In this document: one piece after another, positions 25,079 to 34,514 of the stretch | Numbering within the stretch: position 1 is the first letter of the stretch | Layout: every line of letters begins with the position of its first letter | Origin: DASWJZ01 sp963720705 | GTDB taxonomy: Bacteria > Pseudomonadota > Alphaproteobacteria > Rhizobiales > Afifellaceae | NCBI GenBank assembly: GCA_963720705.1 | Contig: CAVRGJ010000002.1 | Span: forward strand, 62,001 to 126,000 | Reading direction: 5' to 3' | DNA length: 64,000 nt | Notes under the pieces: model-generated | Databases searched by the model: none | Told to the model about the DNA's origin: nothing | The model's input: only the letters and a program-made list of their open reading frames with translations | Made by a program: the position numbers and the translations under genes

Positions 25079-27382
25079 ATGTCTTTCCATTCGATCTACC
25101 GGCACGGCTTCGCCCGCGTCGCCGCGGGCACGATCAAGGTCGCGGTCGGCGATCCGAAAACCAATGCGGAAGCGATTCTCGCCGCAGCACGCACGGCGGA
25201 TGAGCACGCCGCGGCGCTGATCCTGCTCCCGGAGCTGGCGCTCTCGGCCTACGCGATCGACGACCTGCTTCTGCAGGACACGCTGCTCGACGCGGTTGAG
25301 GCCGGCGTCGCACGGATTGTCAAGGGCTCGGGTGATCTCCTGCCGCTCATCCTCTTCGGCGCGCCGCTTCGCCATCGCGGGCGGCTCTACAATTGCGCGG
25401 TTGCTGTGTACGGCGGCCGGCTGCTCGGCGTCGTACCGAAGGTGCATCTGCCGAACTACCGCGAGTTCTACGAACGTCGCCACTTCGCCTCCGGCGATGG
25501 CCTCGCGGGGGCTTCGATCGTGCTTGCCGGCCAGGAGGCTCCATTCGGCCCCGATCTCCTTTTTGCCGCCGAGGATGTGCCGGGCTTCGTCGTGCACGCA
25601 GAGATCTGCGAGGATTTCTGGGTTCCGATCCCGGTGTCGTCGGAGGCGGCGCTTGCCGGTGCGACGGTGCTTGCCAACCTCTCGGCGTCGAACATCACGA
25701 TCGGAAAGGCGGAAACGCGCCGGCTCCTGTCGCAGTCGCAGTCGGCACGCTGTCTTTCTGCTTATCTCTACGCCGCGGCAGGAGCGGGCGAGTCGACAAC
25801 CGACCTCGCCTGGGACGGACAGGCGGAGATCTTCGAGAACGGCGTGCTTCTCGCCGAGACGCAGCGCTTTCCGACTGGCGAAGAGATCGCCTTTGCCGAC
25901 ATCGATCTCGATCTTCTGCGCCAGGAACGGGCGCGGATGGGCACCTTCGACGACAATCGCCGCCGGCATCGGGCAGCAAGCGACGCCTTCCGCCGCGTCT
26001 CATTCCGGCTTGACCCGGTAACCGCGGACATCGGGCTTCTGCGCAAAGTCGAGCGCTTCCCCTTCGTGCCGGCCGACCCGGACCGCCTCGCGCAGGATTG
26101 TTACGAGGCCTACAACATCCAGGTCGCCGGCCTTGCGCAGCGGCTCGAGGCGATCGGCACGAAGCGCGTCGTCATTGGCGTTTCCGGTGGCCTCGATTCC
26201 ACGCAGGCGCTGATCGTCGCGGCGAAAGCCTTCGATCGGCTCGGCCTTCCGCGCACTGACATCCTCGCCTTCACAATGCCGGGCTTCGCCACCAGCGAAC
26301 AAACGAAAGGCAATGCGGAGCAACTCATGCGCGCGCTTGGCGTGTCCGCGCACGAGCTCGACATCCGTCCGGCGGCGAAGCAGATGCTCGCCGACATGGA
26401 GCACCCCTTCGCACGCGGCGAGGAGGTCTACGACGTCACCTTCGAGAATGTGCAGGCGGGGCTTCGCACCGACTATCTCTTCCGCCTCGCCAACCAGCGC
26501 GGCGGCATCGTCATCGGCACCGGCGACCTTTCGGAGCTGGCGCTCGGCTGGTGCACGTATGGCGTCGGCGACCAGATGGCGCATTACAACGTCAATTCCG
26601 GCGTGCCGAAGACGCTGATCCAACACCTGATCCGCTGGGTGATCACCTCGCGCCAGTTCGACGAAGCGGTCGGCGAGACGCTCGGCTCGATCTTGTCGAC
26701 GGAGATAACGCCGGAGCTCGTTCCCGTCGTCGCCGGCGAGACGCCGCAGAGCACCGAAGCGAAGGTCGGCCCTTACGAGCTTCAGGACTTCAACCTCTTC
26801 TACACGGCGCGCTACGGCTTCCGCCCGTCGAAGACCGCGTTCCTCGCGCTTCACGCCTGGGGCGACAAAGCGCGGGGCGAATGGCCCGCCGGCTTTCCGG
26901 AGGACCGCCGCCGCGCCTACGACCTTGCGACCATCAAGAGCTGGCTCCGCGTGTTCCTCGAGCGCTTCTTTGGCTTTAGCCAGTTCAAGCGCTCGGCCAT
27001 GCCGAACGGCCCGAAGGTCTCGGCCGGCGGCGCGCTCTCGCCGCGGGGCGATTGGCGCGCGCCGTCCGACGGCAATGCCCGCGCCTGGCTCGAAGAGCTC
27101 GACGCCAACGTGCCTGACGAGCCAGAAGGGCGCGAGCCAGACGAGCGGCCCATCTTGAGCGGGGAGTGGACGGATGCGTTTGAGCTGATGGCGGAAGAAG
27201 CCTATCGGCGCATGTACGACGCGACGTCTTCTTCCGATGCCACCGCTCGCTACAGCGACGCGAAGGAAGCGCTTCACAGCGCTATCGAACGGGCACAGGC
27301 CCTCGGCGACATGGAGCGCGTCGAGCGGCTGCGGGCACGCCTCGACGAGATAAAGGCAGTGTTCCGCTCACAATTCTCCTGA
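25079..27382 (+). CDS. nadE: Glutamine-dependent NAD+ synthetase with C-terminal extension
   Basis: 767 residues. The N-terminal nitrilase-type glutaminase (about 1-300) has its triad in LLPELALSAY, PKVHLPNYREFYE and HAEICEDFW (cysteine nucleophile). The C-terminal synthetase (about 340-680) has the ATP-pyrophosphatase loop SGGLDSTQA. It converts deamido-NAD, glutamine and ATP to NAD+. Two-domain enzymes of this kind are usually near 680 residues; here about 85 more follow the SPRGDWRAPSD region, with an acidic linker and a charged helical end (ALHSAIERAQALGDMERVER). The role of the tail is unknown. Its 114-base upstream gap suggests a separate promoter from the pfkB gene. Confidence 0.93.
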   Translation: MSFHSIYRHGFARVAAGTIKVAVGDPKTNAEAILAAARTADEHAAALILLPELALSAYAIDDLLLQDTLLDAVEAGVARIVKGSGDLLPLILFGAPLRHRGRLYNCAVAVYGGRLLGVVPKVHLPNYREFYERRHFASGDGLAGASIVLAGQEAPFGPDLLFAAEDVPGFVVHAEICEDFWVPIPVSSEAALAGATVLANLSASNITIGKAETRRLLSQSQSARCLSAYLYAAAGAGESTTDLAWDGQAEIFENGVLLAETQRFPTGEEIAFADIDLDLLRQERARMGTFDDNRRRHRAASDAFRRVSFRLDPVTADIGLLRKVERFPFVPADPDRLAQDCYEAYNIQVAGLAQRLEAIGTKRVVIGVSGGLDSTQALIVAAKAFDRLGLPRTDILAFTMPGFATSEQTKGNAEQLMRALGVSAHELDIRPAAKQMLADMEHPFARGEEVYDVTFENVQAGLRTDYLFRLANQRGGIVIGTGDLSELALGWCTYGVGDQMAHYNVNSGVPKTLIQHLIRWVITSRQFDEAVGETLGSILSTEITPELVPVVAGETPQSTEAKVGPYELQDFNLFYTARYGFRPSKTAFLALHAWGDKARGEWPAGFPEDRRRAYDLATIKSWLRVFLERFFGFSQFKRSAMPNGPKVSAGGALSPRGDWRAPSDGNARAWLEELDANVPDEPEGREPDERPILSGEWTDAFELMAEEAYRRMYDATSSSDATARYSDAKEALHSAIERAQALGDMERVERLRARLDEIKAVFRSQFS

Positions 27383-27393
27383 GGTCGCGAATT

Positions 27394-28311
27394 CTATGTT
27401 TCGGTGTGCATCAGCCTCCCGCGGAGTCGCGGCGCGGCGAAGTCGAGGAAGGCGCGGAGCTTGAGCGGCACGGGGCCCTGATCCGTATAGACGAGGTTGA
27501 CGGGCCAGGGCGGCGGCTCGAATTCTTCAAGCACGATATTGAGCGCGCCGGCGCGGCGCGCGCTTTCGATCTGGTAGGAGAGAACCCGCGTGACGCCGAC
27601 GCCGGCGGTCGCCGCGTCCACGGCTGCCTCGGCGGTGTTGACGACAAGGCGCGACCGGATCGCGACGGAGAGATCGGACTTCCCTTTGGCGAAGGACCAG
27701 ACCTTCGCGGAGTTCAACCCCTCGAAGGTGACGCAGTGGAGTGCGGCGAGATCGCCGGGCTCTTTCGGCGTGCCGCGCCCTGCGAAATACGCGGGGCTGC
27801 CGCAGACGACGCGGCGGATCGCGCCGACGCGTGTCGCGATCATGCTGCTGTCTGGCAACTCGCCGATGCGCACGGCGAGATCAACTCGGTCCTCAAGCAA
27901 ATTCACCACGCGGTCGGCAAGCGCGAGCCGCACATCGATCTCCGGGTAGGCTTTGAGGAAATCGATGACGATCGGGAGCACGTGCAGACGGCCGAACTCG
28001 ATCGGCGCTGTAACGGCAAGGGTGCCCTTCGGCGCGCTGTATTCGCCCGTCGCCGCGCGCTCGGCTTCGCCGATGTCCTCAAGGATGCGCTTGCAGGCCT
28101 CGACGTAGGAGCGGCCGGCTTCCGTCAGTTCGAGGCGTCGGCTCGAACGGGTGAGAAGCCGGGTCCCAAGATGCAATTCGAGCTCGGAGACCTTGCGGCT
28201 GACGGTCGCGAGCGGCGTGCCGAGACGCCGCGCGGCGGCGGAAAGGCTTCCCGCTTCGACGGCTGAAACCAACACCGACATCGATTCGAGACGATCCAAT
28301 GAGGCTCCCAA
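27394..28311 (-). CDS. LysR-family transcriptional regulator
   Basis: 305 residues. The helix-turn-helix is at about residues 20-45 (AGSLSAAARRLGTPLATVSRKVSELE), followed by the effector-binding domain with PIEFGRLHVLPIVIDFLKAYP. The family binds upstream of a divergent target and responds to a small molecule. The divergent neighbour, 105 bases away, is the alpha/beta hydrolase, followed by a flavin-binding protein, so these are the likely targets. An internal ATG ten codons in (28281) is an alternative start. The gene converges on nadE with an 11-base gap. Confidence 0.92.
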   Translation of the reverse strand: MGASLDRLESMSVLVSAVEAGSLSAAARRLGTPLATVSRKVSELELHLGTRLLTRSSRRLELTEAGRSYVEACKRILEDIGEAERAATGEYSAPKGTLAVTAPIEFGRLHVLPIVIDFLKAYPEIDVRLALADRVVNLLEDRVDLAVRIGELPDSSMIATRVGAIRRVVCGSPAYFAGRGTPKEPGDLAALHCVTFEGLNSAKVWSFAKGKSDLSVAIRSRLVVNTAEAAVDAATAGVGVTRVLSYQIESARRAGALNIVLEEFEPPPWPVNLVYTDQGPVPLKLRAFLDFAAPRLRGRLMHTET

Positions 28312-28415
28312 AATATGGAAGGGTGACTACGAATCATAGCGTCTTATCCCGCTATCTGGAAGGGCGTAACTCTCGATCACTGGCCGCCCCGGCCTTGAAC
28401 CGAAAGGAACGCGCC

Positions 28416-29354
28416 ATGCTCCGCACTGTAGATCAAAACCCGATGACGCTCCCGGCACGCTCGTCAACCCCGATTAGCCCCCGCCCGGTCCGCTTCGGAA
28501 CCGTCAATGTCGACGGGCTGAACATCGCCTACCGCGAGGCCGGCGACGCGACGATGCCGAAGCTCGTATTGCTGCACGGCTTTCCCGCCTCGTCGCATCA
28601 GTATCGGAACCTGATCCAGGTGCTCGCCGACGACTTCCACGTGATCGCGCCGGACTACCAGGGCTTCGGCAACAGCGACGCCCCCGATCCGGCGACGTAT
28701 CGCTACACCTTCGACGGCATCGCCGAGACGATGGAGAAGTTCCTCGCCGCGAAAGGCTTCGACCACTACGGGCTCTTCGTTCAGGACTACGGCGGACCGG
28801 TCGGCTTCCGCATCGTCGCCCGCCATCCCGAGGCGCTCGACTGGCTGGTCGTGCAGAATTCCAACGCCTACGAGGAGGGCTTCACTGCCGCATGGGACGG
28901 CTTCCGCGGCGCGCTTTGGAAGAACCGCTCGCCGGAGACGGAAGAGCCGCTGACGGCCTTCCTCACCCACGACGCCATCAAGGGCATCTACCTGCACGGC
29001 GCGCCCGAACCGGATCTGATCAGCCCGGACAACTGGGAATCGGATTTCGGCTTCATGCAGCGCGCGAACGCGGTGCGCATCAACCTCGACCTCTTCTACG
29101 ATTACCGCACCAACGTCGCGCTCTATCCGCAATGGCAGAAATTCCTGCGCGATCGTCAGCCGAAGACGCTGATCTTCTGGGGGCAGGACGATGTCTTCTT
29201 CACGCCGGAGGGCGGCGAGGCCTTCCTACGCGATCTGCCGGAAGCCGAGATGCATCGGCTGGCGGCCGGGCACTTCGCAGTCGAGGACAACCTCGACTTC
29301 ATCGCTGACACGATGATCCGCTTTCACAAGGAGCGGGTGGCAAGTGCGCGCTAG
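28416..29354 (+). CDS. Alpha/beta hydrolase of the epoxide hydrolase/haloalkane dehalogenase type
   Basis: 312 residues from the ATG at 28416, which has AAAGGAA upstream. The oxyanion motif is HGFPASSHQYRN, the nucleophile elbow is VQDYGGPVGF with an aspartate rather than serine, the acid is probably in IFWGQDDVFF, and the catalytic histidine in AAGHFAVED. An aspartate nucleophile followed by an aromatic and Gly-Gly-Pro is the mark of the epoxide hydrolase/haloalkane dehalogenase group, which hydrolyse epoxides or carbon-halogen bonds through an ester intermediate. Substrate unknown. It is divergent from the LysR gene and followed after 76 bases by an FMN-binding protein. Confidence 0.85.
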   Translation: MLRTVDQNPMTLPARSSTPISPRPVRFGTVNVDGLNIAYREAGDATMPKLVLLHGFPASSHQYRNLIQVLADDFHVIAPDYQGFGNSDAPDPATYRYTFDGIAETMEKFLAAKGFDHYGLFVQDYGGPVGFRIVARHPEALDWLVVQNSNAYEEGFTAAWDGFRGALWKNRSPETEEPLTAFLTHDAIKGIYLHGAPEPDLISPDNWESDFGFMQRANAVRINLDLFYDYRTNVALYPQWQKFLRDRQPKTLIFWGQDDVFFTPEGGEAFLRDLPEAEMHRLAAGHFAVEDNLDFIADTMIRFHKERVASAR

Positions 29355-29430
29355 GTCGCATCGAAATCGCCTCCCCGTTCCGGACCGAACGGGGAGGCGT
29401 GCAACACGCCCCGGCCTTGGAGATGCAACA

Positions 29431-30066
29431 ATGGACACCACCCGCACCTACTCCAGCGACGTCGCTTTCACGCCGTCCGTCAAGGCCGTGCAGGCGCGCA
29501 AAGGCTCGCGGGGCGCCTATCAGCGCATGGAAGAGAAGGGGGCGTGGCAAACCAAGATCACGCCCGATCTTGTCGCCTTCATCGAAGCGCAGAGGAGCAT
29601 CTTCCTCGCCACTGCGAATGCCGAGGGCCAGCCCTACATTCAGCATCGCGGCGGCCCGGCGGGCTTTCTGCGCGTGCTCGACGAAGAGACGATCGGCTTT
29701 GCCGACTTCGTGGGCAACCGGCAGTACATCACGCAGGGCAACCTTGCGGTCAATCCGCGCGCTTATCTCTTCCTGATCGACTACGCGCACCGGCGGCGTA
29801 TCAAAGTTTGGGGCACGGCGCGCGTGGTCGAGGGCGATGATGCACTGATCGCAAGGCTGATGCCCGAGGGCTACAAAGCCCGCCCGGAGCAGGCGATCCT
29901 TTTTACTGTTTCCGCCTGGGACACGAATTGCGCCCAACATATCCCGCAGCGCTTCGAGGCAGCCGACGTCGCTCATGCGCTCGCTGAGCGGGACGACCGA
30001 ATCGCGGCGCTCGAGGCCGAAGTGAAGCGGTTGCGCGAAACCGAGGCTGCGGCGTCGACGGTATAG
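29431..30066 (+). CDS. Pyridoxamine 5'-phosphate oxidase-family flavin protein
   Basis: 211 residues from the ATG at 29431. The split-barrel FMN-binding fold is shown by QRSIFLATANAEGQPYIQHRGGP and NRQYITQGNL, and HRRRIKVWGTARVVE in the later strand. The last ~30 residues form a charged helix (ERDDRIAALEAEVKRLRE), probably a coiled coil for oligomerisation. Members reduce or bind flavins and quinones, or act on halogenated or nitro compounds; none can be assigned here. It follows the hydrolase on the same strand, likely in one LysR-controlled operon, and is followed by a strong hairpin. Confidence 0.85.
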   Translation: MDTTRTYSSDVAFTPSVKAVQARKGSRGAYQRMEEKGAWQTKITPDLVAFIEAQRSIFLATANAEGQPYIQHRGGPAGFLRVLDEETIGFADFVGNRQYITQGNLAVNPRAYLFLIDYAHRRRIKVWGTARVVEGDDALIARLMPEGYKARPEQAILFTVSAWDTNCAQHIPQRFEAADVAHALAERDDRIAALEAEVKRLRETEAAASTV

Positions 30067-30095
30067 CGTGCGGCCACAGCGGCAACCCGGCCCGC

Positions 30096-30117
30096 GGCCA
30101 AAAGACGGCTTTTGGCC
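30096..30117 (+). terminator. Perfect 9-bp stem hairpin after the flavin-protein gene
   Basis: GGCCAAAAG (30096-30104), four-base loop ACGG, CTTTTGGCC (30109-30117). It lies 30 bases after the stop of the PPOX-family gene. There is no T-run, so it may be a weak terminator or a 3'-end stabiliser rather than a classic intrinsic terminator. Confidence 0.5.
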
Positions 30118-30235
30118 CGGACTTTGCGGCGGCTGTCACGAATTTCTCTCGCCAACCGGCTATCAAGGTTGGAGAAACCGGGCCATGCCATCATTCGGTG
30201 GCAGAGACTCCCATGGCCGCTCCCAGCCGCAAAGC

Positions 30236-32911
30236 ATGACGACACGCAATTTCGACGCGCTCTTCGAGCCCAAGGCGATCGCGCTGCTCGGCGCCAGCAA
30301 CCAGCCGAACTCGGTCGGCGCGGTGCTGGCAAGAAATCTCTTCGAAGCCGGCTTCCACGGCCCGGTGATGACCGTCAACCCGCACGAGGAGGCGATCCGC
30401 TCCGCGGTCAACTACCACTCGGTTTCGGAGCTTCCGATGGCGCCGGACCTGGCGGTCATCGCGACGCCGCCGCAGACGGTTCCGGGCCTCGTCGCGGAGC
30501 TCGGCCAGCACGGCTGTCGCGCCGCCGTCGTCGTGACCGCCGGGTTCGGGGAAGGGGAGCGGGTCGACGGCGAAGCGCTAAAGCAGGCAATGCTCGAAGC
30601 GGCAAAGCCGCATCTCTTGCGCATCGTCGGTCCGAACTGCCTCGGCTTCATCTCGCCGGCCGCCGGCATCAACGCGAGCTTCGCGCATCTGACGCCGAAG
30701 GCCGGCGATCTCGCCTTCGTGACGCAATCAGGCGCGCTCGCGACTGCCGTGCTCGACTGGGCGACGGCGCGCGGCATCGGATTCTCGCACGTCGCCTCGC
30801 TCGGCGCGATGAGCGATGTCGATTTCGGGGACATGCTCGACCATCTGGCGCTCGATCGCTTCACGCGCGCCATCCTGCTCTACGTCGAGAGCGTCTCCGA
30901 CGCGCGGAAGTTCATGTCCGCCGGCCGGATCGCCGCGCGCTCGAAGCCCGTCGTGGTGATCAAGGCCGGGAGGAGCAACGCCGGTGCCAGGGCAGCGCGG
31001 TCGCATACCGGCGCGCTTGCCGGGTCGGACGCCGTCTACGACGCCGCCTTCCGACGCGCCGGCATGCTGCGCGTCTACGAGCTGCGCGAGCTGTTCGAGG
31101 CGGTCGTTACGCTTGCCGCGGGCGTCCGGCCGGCCGGCGACCGGCTTGCGATCCTGACCAATGGCGGCGGCGCCGGCGTGCTCGCGACCGACGCGCTCGC
31201 CGACTACGGCGGCACGCTCGCCGAGCTCTCGCCGGCGACGATCGAGAAGCTCGACGCGGCACTTCCGAAGACCTGGTCCCGCGGCAATCCCGTCGACGTC
31301 CTCGGTGACGCCAAGGGCGACCGCTACGCCGCGGCGCTCGAGGCGATCCTTGCCGACCGCGCCGCCGACGCCGTCCTCGTCATGAACTGCCCGACGGCGG
31401 TCGCCGACAGCGCCGATGCGGCGCGCGCCGTGCTCGCCGTTGCGGCAAAGAAGCCGCGCGCAACGATCCTGAGCTGCTGGCTGGGCGAGACGGCGGCGGA
31501 GGAGTCGCGTCGGCTCTTCGCCGCCAATCGACTGCCCAGCTACGAGACGCCGAACGAGGCAATCCGCGCGCTGATGCATCTGGTCAACTACAAGCGCAAC
31601 CAGGACCTCCTCCTGGAGACGCCGCCGGCGCTGCCCGAGCTCCGCGAAGCCGACGCCGCCTCGGCGCGCGCGCTGATCCAGAGCGTCATCGCGGACAAGA
31701 GAACGCTGCTGACGGAGCCGGAGGCGAAGACGCTTCTTGCGAGCTTCGGCATTCCCGTCGTCGAGACCTTCGTTGCCGCCGACCCCGCCGAGGCAGCGGC
31801 CCTGGCGCGCAAGATCGGCGCGCCGGTCGCAGTCAAAATCCTGTCACCCGACATCACGCACAAATCCGACGTCGGCGGCGTGCGCCTGAACCTGCGCTCG
31901 CCGGAAGTGGCGGAGCTTGCGGCGCACGACATCCTCGCGACCGTTCGCGAGCGGGCTCCGAAGGCGCGCATCACGGGCCTCTCCGTGCAGCCGATGGTGA
32001 GCCGGCCGAGCAGCCAGGAGCTGATCGTCGGCATCGGTGAGGACGCCGCCTTCGGACCGATCCTCCTCGTCGGCCACGGCGGCACGGCGGTCGAAATCAT
32101 CAACGACAGGGCGATCGGCCTGCCGCCGCTGAACCTCGTGCTCGCCCGCGAGATGATAGCGCGCACGCGCATCTCAAGGATGCTCGGCGGATACCGCGAC
32201 CGCCCGCCGGTCGACGTAGATGCCGTCGCGCGCACGCTGGTGCAGCTGTCGGAGCTTCTGATCGCGCTGCCGGAGATCGCGGAGCTTGACATCAATCCGC
32301 TGCTTGCCGGCCCGGACGGCGTGATTGCGCTCGACGCGCGGGTGGCGGTCAGGCCGCCGGGTGCCGAGCGTCGACGACCGGCGATCGTGCCCTATCCGTC
32401 GGAGCTTGAGCACCAGATCGAGATCAACGACGGTTTGCGGCTTCTGGTCAGGCCTATCCGCCCCGAAGACGAGGTGCGGCTCGTGGAGATGGTCGCGCGC
32501 TCCTCGCAGGCGGACGTGCGTTTGCGCTTCCTCGGACCGCTCAGGGAGTTTCCGCATCTTCTCGCGTCGCGGCTGTCGCAGATCGACTACGACCGCGAGA
32601 TGGCGCTCGTCGCGATCGACGACAGGGCAGGGCCGAATCGCGGCGAGATCCTCGGCGCGTCGCGCTTCGTCGCCGATCCGGACAACGACCGCGCGGAGTT
32701 CGCCGTCATGGTGCGCTCGGACCTGAAGGGACGCGGCCTCGGCTTCCAGCTCATGCGCGACATCCTGGCCTGCGCACGGCTGCGCGGCATCAAGACGGTC
32801 TACGGCGACGTGCTCAGCGAAAACACGACGATGCTACAGATGGCGCAGGAACTCGGGTTCCATCGCGAGGGCGTGGAAGGCGGAGTCGTCCGCATCTCGA
32901 TCAACCTCTGA
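30236..32911 (+). CDS. Protein lysine acetyltransferase (Pat/PatZ-type: acyl-CoA synthetase-like plus GNAT)
   Basis: 891 residues from the ATG at 30236; an in-frame ATG at 30185 would add 17. Domains in order: CoA-binding Rossmann domain (FEPKAIALLGASNQPNSVG, about 7-130), succinyl-CoA-ligase-like domains with GPNCLGFISP and VTQSGALATAVLDWA, ATP-grasp domain (about 480-700, with VAVKILSPDITHKSDVGGV), then a C-terminal GNAT domain (about 725-890, with RSDLKGRGLGFQLMRDIL). This NDP-forming-synthetase-plus-GNAT order is that of Pat/PatZ, which acetylates and inactivates acetyl-CoA synthetase and other metabolic enzymes. It stands alone and converges on livF. Confidence 0.9.
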   Translation: MTTRNFDALFEPKAIALLGASNQPNSVGAVLARNLFEAGFHGPVMTVNPHEEAIRSAVNYHSVSELPMAPDLAVIATPPQTVPGLVAELGQHGCRAAVVVTAGFGEGERVDGEALKQAMLEAAKPHLLRIVGPNCLGFISPAAGINASFAHLTPKAGDLAFVTQSGALATAVLDWATARGIGFSHVASLGAMSDVDFGDMLDHLALDRFTRAILLYVESVSDARKFMSAGRIAARSKPVVVIKAGRSNAGARAARSHTGALAGSDAVYDAAFRRAGMLRVYELRELFEAVVTLAAGVRPAGDRLAILTNGGGAGVLATDALADYGGTLAELSPATIEKLDAALPKTWSRGNPVDVLGDAKGDRYAAALEAILADRAADAVLVMNCPTAVADSADAARAVLAVAAKKPRATILSCWLGETAAEESRRLFAANRLPSYETPNEAIRALMHLVNYKRNQDLLLETPPALPELREADAASARALIQSVIADKRTLLTEPEAKTLLASFGIPVVETFVAADPAEAAALARKIGAPVAVKILSPDITHKSDVGGVRLNLRSPEVAELAAHDILATVRERAPKARITGLSVQPMVSRPSSQELIVGIGEDAAFGPILLVGHGGTAVEIINDRAIGLPPLNLVLAREMIARTRISRMLGGYRDRPPVDVDAVARTLVQLSELLIALPEIAELDINPLLAGPDGVIALDARVAVRPPGAERRRPAIVPYPSELEHQIEINDGLRLLVRPIRPEDEVRLVEMVARSSQADVRLRFLGPLREFPHLLASRLSQIDYDREMALVAIDDRAGPNRGEILGASRFVADPDNDRAEFAVMVRSDLKGRGLGFQLMRDILACARLRGIKTVYGDVLSENTTMLQMAQELGFHREGVEGGVVRISINL

Positions 32912-32951
32912 GTTCCCGCCGGATTGCGACGCCGCCCGCGCGACGTGCTTG

Positions 32952-33737
32952 TCAGACCGCCAGATATTCGTGGCGGAGCTCGGTGTTCTCCAGCACTTCG
33001 TGCGCCGGTCCCTGGTAGGCGACCGTTCCCATGTCGAGGATGACGGCGCGGTCGGCAAGCTGTAGCGCGGCGATGGCGTTCTGCTCGACGATGATCGTGG
33101 TGATGCCGAGCTCCTTGATCTCTGCGACGATCTTTTCGATCTCGCGCACGATGACAGGCGCGAGGCCTTCGTAAGGCTCATCGAGGAGGAGGAGCTTCAG
33201 GTCGCGGGCGAGCGCGCGGGCGACCGCCAGCATCTGCTGCTCGCCGCCCGAGAGTGTCGTCGCCTCCTGCTTGCGGCGCTCGGCGAGCCGCGGGAAATGC
33301 TCGTAGATGCGCTCGAGCGGCCAGCCGAGCGGGGGCGCGACCTGCGAGAGGAAGAGGTTCTCCTCCACCGTCAGCCCGCCGATGATGCGGCGGTCTTCGG
33401 GTACGAGCTGGATACCCTCGCGTGCCGCCTGATAGGCGCGGAGAGGGTGGATAGGCTTGCCGGCGAGCGTGATCTCGCCGCGCTTCAAGGCCGGTTGTTC
33501 GGTGCGGGCGATGGTGCGCAGGGTCGAGGTCTTGCCGGCCCCGTTGCGACCGAGGAGCGCGAGAACCTCACCTTCGCGGATGTCGAAGGAGACGCCCTGA
33601 ACGATATAGCTCTCGCCGTAATAGGCATGGAGGTTGTGGCAGGAGAAATAGGCGTCCGCCACAGTCTTCGCCGACGCCGCATCGCCGGGCTTCGACATGG
33701 CAGCGGTCGGCGCGCCGACTTCAGCCGTGAGCGTCAT
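32952..33737 (-). CDS. livF: Branched-chain-amino-acid-type ABC transporter ATPase (LivF-like)
   Basis: 261 residues; an N-terminal tail of about 30 residues precedes the ATPase core. Walker A is GRNGAGKTS, signature LSGGEQQMLAVARALA, Walker B LLLLDEPYEGLAP. The spacing and the EGLAP sequence after Walker B are typical of LivF. The start overlaps the livG stop by four bases. With livG, livM, livH and livK upstream it forms a complete hydrophobic-amino-acid-type importer; the family also carries urea, short amides and other small organic molecules, so the substrate is open. Confidence 0.92.
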   Translation of the reverse strand: MTLTAEVGAPTAAMSKPGDAASAKTVADAYFSCHNLHAYYGESYIVQGVSFDIREGEVLALLGRNGAGKTSTLRTIARTEQPALKRGEITLAGKPIHPLRAYQAAREGIQLVPEDRRIIGGLTVEENLFLSQVAPPLGWPLERIYEHFPRLAERRKQEATTLSGGEQQMLAVARALARDLKLLLLDEPYEGLAPVIVREIEKIVAEIKELGITTIIVEQNAIAALQLADRAVILDMGTVAYQGPAHEVLENTELRHEYLAV

Positions 33738-34510
33738 TGATGTGCGCCCCCAAGATAGGCTTCCTGTACGGCCGGATCGCCGCGCACCTCGTCCGGCGAA
33801 CCGTCCGCAATAATCCGACCTTGCGCAAGAACGGTCACGCGGTCAGCTAGGCTGAAGACGACGAGCATGTCGTGCTCGATGATCACTTTGGTCATGCCGC
33901 GCGCCTTGATCTTCTGCAATAGGTCGATGGTGCGATTGGTGTCGAGCCGCGACATTCCGGCGGTCGGCTCGTCGAGAAGCAGGAGCCGCGGCGATTGAAC
34001 GAGGCACATCGCGAGCTCAAGCCGGCGCTTGTCGCCGCGCGACAGGCTTCCGGCCTCGTGGTGAAGCTGGTTTTGGAGCCCGACATCCTCCACCGTCGCC
34101 TCGGCCTTTTCGCGAAGCTCGCCTTCGTGCGACAGTCCCCGCCACGCGCGGATTCGGAAAGCGCCGTCGCGCTTCGCCAGGGCCGGGATCACCACGTTGT
34201 CGAGCACCGAGAGGTCGGCGAAGATCTCCGGCGTCTGGAACACGCGCGCGACGCCCATTTGATTGATCTGGTAGGGCGTCTTGCCGGTCAGGATCTGTCC
34301 GTCGAAGACGACGGTGCCGGAATCCGGCTTCAGGCGACCGACGCAGATGTTGAGAAGCGTCGACTTGCCGGCGCCGTTCGGCCCGATGATCGCGCGCGTC
34401 TTGCCTTCCTCGATCTCAAGGTCGATGTCGGAGAGCGCATGCAGTCCGCCGAAGCTCTTGAACACGTCGGCGACGTGGAGAACGACGTTTCCGGGGTGGG
34501 CGACGGTCAT
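33734..34510 (-). CDS. livG: Branched-chain-amino-acid-type ABC transporter ATPase (LivG-like)
   Basis: 258 residues. Walker A is GPNGAGKST, the signature reads SRGDKRRLELAMCLV (an unusual LSxGDKRRLE form rather than LSGGQ, seen in a subset of LivG proteins), and Walker B is LLLLDEPTAGMSR. It pairs with LivF to power the two permeases. It starts four bases after livM stops and overlaps livF. The variant signature with GDKRR occurs in urea/amide-type systems such as UrtD, so the transporter may not be for leucine. Confidence 0.9.
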   Translation of the reverse strand: MTVAHPGNVVLHVADVFKSFGGLHALSDIDLEIEEGKTRAIIGPNGAGKSTLLNICVGRLKPDSGTVVFDGQILTGKTPYQINQMGVARVFQTPEIFADLSVLDNVVIPALAKRDGAFRIRAWRGLSHEGELREKAEATVEDVGLQNQLHHEAGSLSRGDKRRLELAMCLVQSPRLLLLDEPTAGMSRLDTNRTIDLLQKIKARGMTKVIIEHDMLVVFSLADRVTVLAQGRIIADGSPDEVRGDPAVQEAYLGGAHQ

Positions 34511-34514
34511 AAGC

